A DNA stretch of 32,247 nt from contig NZ_MDWE01000039.1 in the NCBI RefSeq assembly GCF_001715195.1, forward strand, positions 1 to 32,247. Direction: 5' to 3'. Under the pieces are notes generated by a model. The model saw only the letters and a list, made by a program, of their open reading frames with translations. It was not told the DNA's origin and made no database searches. This DNA comes from Rhodohalobacter halophilus (GTDB taxonomy: Bacteria; Bacteroidota; Rhodothermia; Balneolales; Balneolaceae). A program made the translations under genes and the position numbers. Of the stretch, positions 27,801 through 32,247 are shown piece after piece. Positions within the stretch are counted from its first letter, which is position 1; every line of letters begins with the position of its first letter.

Positions 27801-27891
27801 CGGTAACTGTACCCTGAACACTTCCCTGTGCTATTGCAGAGAGGGAGAATGCCAGAGATATGACTAACGATAGCAGTATCTGTCTAGACAT
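24805..27891 (-). CDS. SusC/RagA-type TonB-linked outer-membrane receptor (operon 3)
   Basis: 1028-residue SusC receptor. I start it at the ATG 27889-27891 (MSRQILLSLVISLAFSLSAI, a good signal peptide) rather than at the in-frame ATG 45 bases upstream, because AGAGGT lies seven bases before the chosen codon and the leader matches those of the other SusC genes. Domain order: carboxypeptidase-like beta domain (GTVTDSRTGEPLPGVNVVIA), LGLEEVVVTGVG, plug with GAAIRSKTPGLTIVNASGDP, PLIIIDGI and IEIIKGAAAASIYGSLAGNG, then the barrel ending SIQVRI. The plug sequence differs clearly from the operon 1/2 pair, so it belongs to a different SusC branch. SusD partner follows at 22995-24779. Confidence 0.96.
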   Translation of the reverse strand: MSRQILLSLVISLAFSLSAIAQGSVQGTVTDSRTGEPLPGVNVVIAELQRGAPTNVDGEYQISNVPEGSYTLTVTYIGYKRFSTQIQVGSTALTQNISLEQDILGLEEVVVTGVGRGTQTTKLGFSVSKVSERELQEVPASNLGAAIRSKTPGLTIVNASGDPANPATIRLRGSTSLLGDQAPLIIIDGIITDGNLQDINMQDVESIEIIKGAAAASIYGSLAGNGVIQILTKRASDAIDRPRVTVRSEYGFSEIANDYPLTKKHPWIDDSELDASGRFVTSWPSYEVYDTERVFNKDYPVTYDNVDNIFSGQPYNTNYVQIGSSASDFTYMASYENHNQGGVVEGLDGYVRNSLRFNADYTQTDNFRVSFSGSYINAEYPFFPEQGQGANYFYSALSAVPFIDLTETNEDGTFSNNPTGYSIDGSNWQNPLYVAQNRERNVDRDRYILGLTAGYDITDWLSANARQSLDTRYQLTTDHTPVGYQTPTPSTALNNGYELRENIEQSTAVTELWLESVNSVGDFNFSTILKYLYEDRNYIRTTVSGFNYSVPDIRNIGAVDPGTYSASSFQSTERAENFIFNTDIDYQDKVILGAMLRRDGSSSFGSDERYQWYYRGSLAYRITQDFDINNIQEMKVRASYGVSGQRPPFQAQYETYSASATTVTPVVLGNSAIKPSVVAETEIGLDISFLNRFNFTANYALTNVTNDYWNVPLTGVSAYSSQWQNIGEIENKTLELALNGQLISTRDMTLDFNLSFDRNRQEVTDLGPLPPFTRQPGGAAIALFRFEEGVPYGAMYGNKLITSIDQLTVGDDGFVTNIAGGYTPEDFEVNDLGHVVLSDDAGTPNERPMYLVDENGDKEVVMIGNTEPDFKMGLSTSFNWKGLGLFMTWDWVQGGDVYNYTRQLLYNRLVHKDLETYTQNGYDPEYLLAANGLYNGAQATSYFVEDASFLKLRELSVSYTINNRQLGYFGNYLQDVRFSLIGRNLLTFTNYTGFDPEVALRTNATNFRLDEYSYPNFRTFSASIQVRI

Positions 27892-27924
27892 AGACTTACC
27901 TCTAATGTTTAGGTTTTGGTTAAT
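27892..27924 (-). promoter_or_regulatory. SusC leader element 3 with ribosome binding site
   Basis: On the - strand: ATTAACCAAAAC (27913-27924), then ATTAGAGGTAAGTCT and ATG. Same 12-base element and same distance to the start as at 16292-16303. It also confirms the start codon chosen for the gene. Confidence 0.65.
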
Positions 27925-28516
27925 GAATGGTGTCATTTCAGAATCATTGAACCTAAAAAGGTTAACTTTTATTAGGCGCCTGACAATGACACCATGATTT
28001 TACAAAATATTTACATTTATGCAAATTTTTTACACCAACCGAATTCCTTGCCGAAACCGATACTGATCAACGAGTCCATTTTACCCCTAAATTGTTATAT
28101 TTTCATCATTATTGCATGTAAACGCCAATAAGTTGATCATTCTTTAAAACACCCTTTTGTTAATTTGTGTAAACAAATATTTTTCCAATATTTATCTTTT
28201 CGAGAGTGATTCGGACTGTTATTGACGCACTCCAACCCCTTAACACGATCAACACCAATCCGTTAAGTATATCTCAACACTCAAAATCCAATTCCATTCA
28301 TGAACGACCGGCTTGTTACCAAATCCTGTATCAGAATATTTCACCAATTATCTTCCACAACTCCAGCAAATCCATACCACCCCTCCTTAGAGTTGGAGTT
28401 GATACGGACTTGGTACGGAGATGGTATAGGCTTTTACCTAACCTGACTACCCACATTAAACCATCAAAAAAACACCGGCACCGAATTGTTCCTTAGAAGA
28501 GATTTGAGGTCTATCC
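27925..28516. other. Intergenic region upstream of SusC operon 3
   Basis: About 590 AT-rich bases between the SusC start and the repeat cluster at 28517. It should hold the promoter of SusC operon 3. I see one operator-like dyad, ATTTGT-GTAA-ACAAAT (28163-28178), and three tandem 11-bp units at 28395-28427. An open frame on the + strand at 28206-28496 has no domain, no ribosome binding site and a composition that looks random, so I do not call it a gene. Confidence 0.55.
28395..28427. repeat. Three tandem 11-bp imperfect repeats
   Basis: GGAGTTGATAC, GGACTTGGTAC and GGAGATGGTAT follow each other without gaps. One unit is about one turn of DNA, so a protein-binding array is conceivable, but chance or a decayed repeat is just as likely. 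Confidence 0.5.
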
Positions 28517-28549
28517 AAACCCGGCAGGTCTTGAAGACCTGCCGGGTTT
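28517..28549. repeat. Palindromic repeat, copy 1
   Basis: A 16-bp perfect stem with a single-base loop (left arm AAACCCGGCAGGTCTT). Two more copies lie within 160 bases (28573-28605 and 28670-28702), all intergenic, downstream of the SusD at 28721. It is like the short AACCTG-CCGGGTTT palindromes common between genes in Bacteroidota (general knowledge). Confidence 0.9.
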
Positions 28550-28572
28550 TGCACATCCGATCCCTGACTCAA

Positions 28573-28605
28573 AGACCCGGCAGGTTTTGAAAACCTGTCG
28601 GGTCT
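28573..28605. repeat. Palindromic repeat, copy 2
   Basis: Left arm AGACCCGGCAGGTTTT, single-base loop, right arm AAAACCTGTCGGGTCT, with one G-T mismatch. The changes relative to copy 1 near the loop and at the ends are compensated on the other arm, so the hairpin has been kept. Confidence 0.9.
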
Positions 28606-28622
28606 GGGTCATGCTCATAAAA

Positions 28623-28658
28623 AAAACCCGCCCCGGGATTGCTCCGAAGGCGGGTTTT
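28623..28658 (-). terminator. Intrinsic terminator of SusC/SusD operon 4
   Basis: A 10-bp stem (AAAACCCGCC at 28623-28632 with GGCGGGTTTT at 28649-28658) followed on the - strand by about ten T. It lies 62 bases after the SusD stop at 28721. Confidence 0.9.
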
Positions 28659-28669
28659 GAGTTTTATCT

Positions 28670-28702
28670 AAACCCGGCAGGTCACGGAGACCTGTCCGGT
28701 TT
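28670..28702. repeat. Palindromic repeat, copy 3
   Basis: Left arm AAACCCGGCAGGTC, 5-base loop, right arm GACCTGTCCGGTTT, with two mismatches. It is the most divergent of the three copies and sits between the SusD stop and the terminator. Confidence 0.85.
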
Positions 28703-28720
28703 TAAAAATATGAGATGAAG

Positions 28721-30205
28721 TTAATTCACATCCCACCAAACTCTGGTGTATGGAGTATCAGGACCTTGAGCCTGCACAGCAGCCTCATAGTTATCCTGAT
28801 TAATGGTAGCCTCAGATGTTGGATATGTGAATCGAACCGGAATTTCAGGTTCAACTCCCACACCAAATGGGTTTGGAGTCAGTTCCGGATATCCCAGTCG
28901 TCTCCACTCAGCCCATCCCTCGTATCCATGTGGGAAGAGAGCAATCCATTTTTGGTTACCAATTTTCTCATCCCAAACTGCAGGATCGTATGCAACTTCA
29001 GCTTGTGCAATATAATCTGCAAAATTGTCTGCATCATATACACCCCACTGATTCCAGGAAGCTTCGATACCTGCCAGATAGTGAGTTTCGGCATCATCTG
29101 CAATCCAGCCTCGTTCTGAAGCTTCTGCCATAGCAAAGTGCATTTCTGCGACTGTAATGATTGGCAGGTCAGCACCTTGATCACCAACAGCAGGTCCACC
29201 TCCACCGATTGCAGCACCGGGGAATGAAATCTCGTCGTTAGTCAGCTCACCTGCATCTTCCAGGAATGGCATTCCCTGAATTTCATCAAATGTCACTTCC
29301 GGATCATTATCCGAATAATTTGGTGCAGGATTTGCATAAACGAGGATACGATAATCTTCCAGATCTTTCATATAGTCAGCGATCGTTTTATGAATCGCAT
29401 AGTCTGTTCTTGTCTGGAAACGTGCATACCACGGATTCTGGTTGTTAGCCTCGGCCAGGTATGGATACATTACGTCTTCGGAAATCAATCCGTCTGACAC
29501 TGCATCCGCAAATTCAGATGCTGCCAGCGAAGGGTTAGCATCTGCAATACGCAGCGCGGCTCTTGCTCTCAGACTGTTTGCAAACAGTGCCCATTGATCC
29601 ATGTCTCCGTCAAAGAGAATATCACCACGCACACCGGTTCCACCGTCCATTTGATTGACAGCTTCCTTCAGTTCGTTAATGATATCCGCATAGATATCTT
29701 CCTGCAGATCGTATGCAGGTGAGAAGTTATCTCGTCCCTGCAGAGCTTCACTGTAAGGAATCATACCCCAGCGATCTGTCATCATCTGGTAGAAATAGGC
29801 TTTCAGAATTCTCGCTACTGCGATCTGATTTGCATTACTACCTCCTGACAATACATCGGGAGCTGTTTCCGGATCTGAGTTCAGATTTATAATGGTCTGC
29901 AAACTCTGAAGCGGACCGGTATACCAGCCGTTGAAGTTTGCATTCATGTTCCGGTATTCCTGGGCATCCGTATACTGGGTCTCTCCAATATACTGGACTA
30001 ACAGCGTACCGGTTGTGGCTCCTACTACATTATCGATGCTTCGTTCTGCATTTGTGAGAAGCAGTTCAGTACGAACTTGCGAAGGATTATTCGGGTCATT
30101 ATTCAAATTTCCGAAATCATCACAGCTCATAAACAGCACCGCAAAAAGAGTTACCAATGTTACGCTTTTGATCGGTGTCATAGCTTTGAAATTTAAGTTT
30201 TTCAT
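28721..30205 (-). CDS. SusD-like outer-membrane lipoprotein, SusD-like_2 type (operon 4)
   Basis: 494-residue SusD-like lipoprotein. Lipobox VLFMSC (Cys28) followed by DDFGNLNNDPNNPSQV, the acidic and N-D-P-rich start typical of this branch. Diagnostic segments are IAVARILKAYFYQMMTDRWG, YSEALQGRDNFSPAYDLQED, MDQWALFANSLRARAALRIA and ITVAEMHFAMAEASERGWI, then QKWIALFPHGYEGWAEWRRL and a C-terminal RVWWDVN. These fit the SusD-like_2 branch rather than the RagB branch of operons 1 and 2. It begins 18 bases after the SusC stop. Substrate cannot be inferred; peptide or glycan uptake are both known for the family. Confidence 0.94.
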   Translation of the reverse strand: MKNLNFKAMTPIKSVTLVTLFAVLFMSCDDFGNLNNDPNNPSQVRTELLLTNAERSIDNVVGATTGTLLVQYIGETQYTDAQEYRNMNANFNGWYTGPLQSLQTIINLNSDPETAPDVLSGGSNANQIAVARILKAYFYQMMTDRWGMIPYSEALQGRDNFSPAYDLQEDIYADIINELKEAVNQMDGGTGVRGDILFDGDMDQWALFANSLRARAALRIADANPSLAASEFADAVSDGLISEDVMYPYLAEANNQNPWYARFQTRTDYAIHKTIADYMKDLEDYRILVYANPAPNYSDNDPEVTFDEIQGMPFLEDAGELTNDEISFPGAAIGGGGPAVGDQGADLPIITVAEMHFAMAEASERGWIADDAETHYLAGIEASWNQWGVYDADNFADYIAQAEVAYDPAVWDEKIGNQKWIALFPHGYEGWAEWRRLGYPELTPNPFGVGVEPEIPVRFTYPTSEATINQDNYEAAVQAQGPDTPYTRVWWDVN

Positions 30206-30223
30206 AATTCTGTCTCCCTCGGA

Positions 30224-32247
30224 TTAAAAGTTAAGATTTACGTTGAATCCGATTGAGCGGGTACCCGGCAGGCCACCACCTTCCCAGAAGCCAAATCCGT
30301 TGGCATTGTTCTGAATCGCAGATGGATCCACTCCACTTGTAGTAGAATAGATCAACAATGGATTTTTCAGATCAAGTGAAACGGCAGCTCTACGGATAGG
30401 AGTGCTTTCGAGCAGGCTAACAGGAATGTTGTACGTAAATCGTACTTCCCGAAGCTTGATATAACTAGCGTCTTTCAGCCACTCTTCTTTGTTGAAGAAC
30501 TGGTCAATACCCCAGTTAGCTGCATTACGCAGGTAAGCAACTTCATTTCCGTTTGTATCAACACCTTCAACAAGCACACCACCGGATTCCGGTGCAGCCT
30601 GATCCAGAGGCACTGAAGACAATCCTGAATTACCATTAGAGTCAACAACAGGATCACGCAGTGGATTTCCAAGTGCGTTGTTTCCAACAGTATTCATGGT
30701 CAGTCCGGAATACGTTCCAAACATCTGAGACAGTGAGTAGAACTTACCGCCTTTCTGAAACTCAACAAAAGCTCCGAGATTGAAATCCTTGAAGCTTACG
30801 TCCAGATTGAATCCACCGTTCCAGTCAGGAAGGATATTTCCAAGTCTCTTGTTGTTTTCAAGTGCGTATGTACCGTTAGAGTTTACGATTCTACGGCCTT
30901 GCTCATCCAGTAAGTATCCACCGTAAGAGCTGGTCGTAATCGCTTCACCCCACTCTTCGCCTTCAACAGCAAAAAGCTGGATACCGAAGAATGCACTTTC
31001 CAGAAGACGTGTATCAATACCTTCAGCCAGTTCATTAACTACAGACTTGCTGGTTGACCAGTTTACGTCCACTTCAACATTCCAGTCAGAAGTCTGAACC
31101 GGAGTTGCTCCAAGCGATACTTCCCAACCGGTTGTTGTAAATTTACCTGCATTAACGAGCGAAAAGTTATAACCACTTGCTCCCGGCACTTCCAGAGACA
31201 GGATTTCGTTTTCACGAACAGAGTTATAGTAGTTAACGTCTGTTCTTAAACGTCCGTCCAGAAATCTCAAGTCGATACCAAATTCATAATCTGATGAAAT
31301 GGCCGGCTCAAGATCTGGATTTGCCAGAGTTGACGGTATTGTCTGTGTTGGCATTGATCCGTAAGGAGTTCCACTGTTAAATGTCTGGAATACTCGGAAT
31401 GGATCCAGGTCATTACCAACCTGTGCAACAGATGCACGCAGTTTACCAAAGCTCAGTAGGTTCTGATTCGCAAAAAAGTCGAATTCAGTAAATACCAAAC
31501 TACCTGACACTCCATAGTAGAAGTAAGAGTTGTTATCTGAAGGAAGTGCAGAAGACCAGTCATTTCGACCTGTTAAGTCAAGATAAACCAGATCCTGGTA
31601 ACCAAGCGTTGCGGTACCAAAAATACTTCTCACCTCTTTCTTCTCATTGTAGTTGGAAACTGCAGGCCTGTCGATAGAAGCATCTATATTGAAGAAATTC
31701 GGAACTGACAATCCACCCTGAGTCTGCTGTTGCAGAGAACTGTAGGTTTGTGTCAAAATATTACCCCCAAAGAATCCATTGAAAGAAACATCCTGGAAAT
31801 CTTCCTGATATCGTACACCTGCCTCGTAGTTAACTTCACGACGAGATCTTTGTGCAGTGTAGTACCAGTCTTGCTCCAGACCGCCGGTAGCAATTCTATC
31901 CTCAACATTAAAGCTGTACGCATCAAGGTGTAATTTACCCTGAATTTCAATGTTGTCGCGTACATTATATGTCATCTGATAGTTACCATAGAGTCGGTCC
32001 CTGTCATCGTTCTGACGGTTTTCATTTACGCTGAAAAACGGACTATCCCAATAAAGGGGACGAAGGTCTGTATTTGAACGAATGTTCCAGGACATCAGAG
32101 TACCATCTTCGGCACGATACTGACGCAGTTTGTCCATATCCAACTGACGCTGGAACCACTGATTCATCTGCTGAGCAGCATTACCCTGAGCGGCAGAATA
32201 TCCTGTAGCAGGGCGATTCTCAGTAGATGTATTCACATAGTTAAAGG
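30224..32247 (-). CDS. SusC/RagA-type TonB-linked outer-membrane receptor (operon 4), partial
   Basis: C-terminal 673 or so residues of a SusC receptor; the reading frame runs open through the window edge at 32247, so the signal peptide, beta domain and plug lie outside. Visible barrel features: ASVAQVGNDLDPFRVF, NPDLEPAISSDYEFGIDLRF (the SusC L-x-PE-x-S-x-x-x-EFG-x-D motif), DVNYYNSVRENEIL, LGNILPDWNGGFNLDVSFKD (late-barrel motif shared by the family), DASYIKLREVRFTYNIP and the end SIGFNVNLNF. There is no stop or frameshift in the part seen. Its SusD partner follows after 18 bases. Confidence 0.95.
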   Translation of the reverse strand, partial: FNYVNTSTENRPATGYSAAQGNAAQQMNQWFQRQLDMDKLRQYRAEDGTLMSWNIRSNTDLRPLYWDSPFFSVNENRQNDDRDRLYGNYQMTYNVRDNIEIQGKLHLDAYSFNVEDRIATGGLEQDWYYTAQRSRREVNYEAGVRYQEDFQDVSFNGFFGGNILTQTYSSLQQQTQGGLSVPNFFNIDASIDRPAVSNYNEKKEVRSIFGTATLGYQDLVYLDLTGRNDWSSALPSDNNSYFYYGVSGSLVFTEFDFFANQNLLSFGKLRASVAQVGNDLDPFRVFQTFNSGTPYGSMPTQTIPSTLANPDLEPAISSDYEFGIDLRFLDGRLRTDVNYYNSVRENEILSLEVPGASGYNFSLVNAGKFTTTGWEVSLGATPVQTSDWNVEVDVNWSTSKSVVNELAEGIDTRLLESAFFGIQLFAVEGEEWGEAITTSSYGGYLLDEQGRRIVNSNGTYALENNKRLGNILPDWNGGFNLDVSFKDFNLGAFVEFQKGGKFYSLSQMFGTYSGLTMNTVGNNALGNPLRDPVVDSNGNSGLSSVPLDQAAPESGGVLVEGVDTNGNEVAYLRNAANWGIDQFFNKEEWLKDASYIKLREVRFTYNIPVSLLESTPIRRAAVSLDLKNPLLIYSTTSGVDPSAIQNNANGFGFWEGGGLPGTRSIGFNVNLNF

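Noticed and set aside
28206-28496. 96-codon open frame on the + strand upstream of SusC 3
   Set aside because: No ribosome binding site, no domain, low-complexity look and overlap with the 11-bp repeat; not supported as a gene.

Overview
The window looks like chromosomal DNA from a Bacteroidota-type bacterium, most plausibly of the Balneolota/Rhodothermota side. The phylum call rests on four SusC/SusD outer-membrane uptake pairs, lipoproteins with acidic residues after the lipobox cysteine, and moderate GC. The finer placement is inference only. No rRNA, tRNA or CRISPR array was seen.

Layout. (1) 1-949 is non-coding, with a perfect 7-bp tandem repeat (296-350) and a dispersed-repeat-like segment near 608-690. 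(2) 950-3025, + strand: a TetR-like regulator overlapping an ABC1/UbiB-family kinase gene that is split by a one-base frameshift near 1852-1855. (3) 3082-9462, - strand: a three-gene operon (SusC, SusD, small beta-sandwich lipoprotein). Its SusC gene is interrupted by an IS3-family element (8098-9442) six codons after the start; removing the element and one copy of the 3-bp target duplication restores a clean start codon, ribosome binding site and signal peptide. (4) 10100-10783, +: an unrecognised lipoprotein. (5) 11126-16270, -: a second, intact copy of the same three-gene operon, clearly paralogous to the first. (6) 16553-17495: a decayed IS30-family element with a 28-bp perfect palindrome in front of its transposase remnant. 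(7) 17761-18234, +: another unrecognised small lipoprotein. (8) 18267-22872, -: a non-SusC TonB-dependent receptor followed one base later by an SGNH-fold lipoprotein that seems to have lost its catalytic Ser, Asn and His. (9) 22995-27891, -: a third SusC/SusD pair. (10) 28721-32247, -: a fourth SusD and the C-terminal two thirds of its SusC, running off the window edge.

How it works together. The region is an outer-membrane uptake island. Each SusC is a TonB-driven barrel and each SusD its surface lid. The third gene of the two duplicated operons sits where accessory surface-binding lipoproteins (SusE/SusF position) are found. The window has no glycoside hydrolase, peptidase, sulfatase or dedicated regulator, so the substrates cannot be read from context. 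Three SusC genes share a leader (a GTTTTGGTTAAT-like element on the + strand, then an AGAGGT ribosome binding site), pointing to a common mode of expression.

Most worth a second look: the IS-split SusC with its recoverable ancestral start, the apparently catalytically dead SGNH lipoprotein coupled to a TonB receptor, the duplicated SusC-SusD-lipoprotein triplet, and the shared SusC leader.
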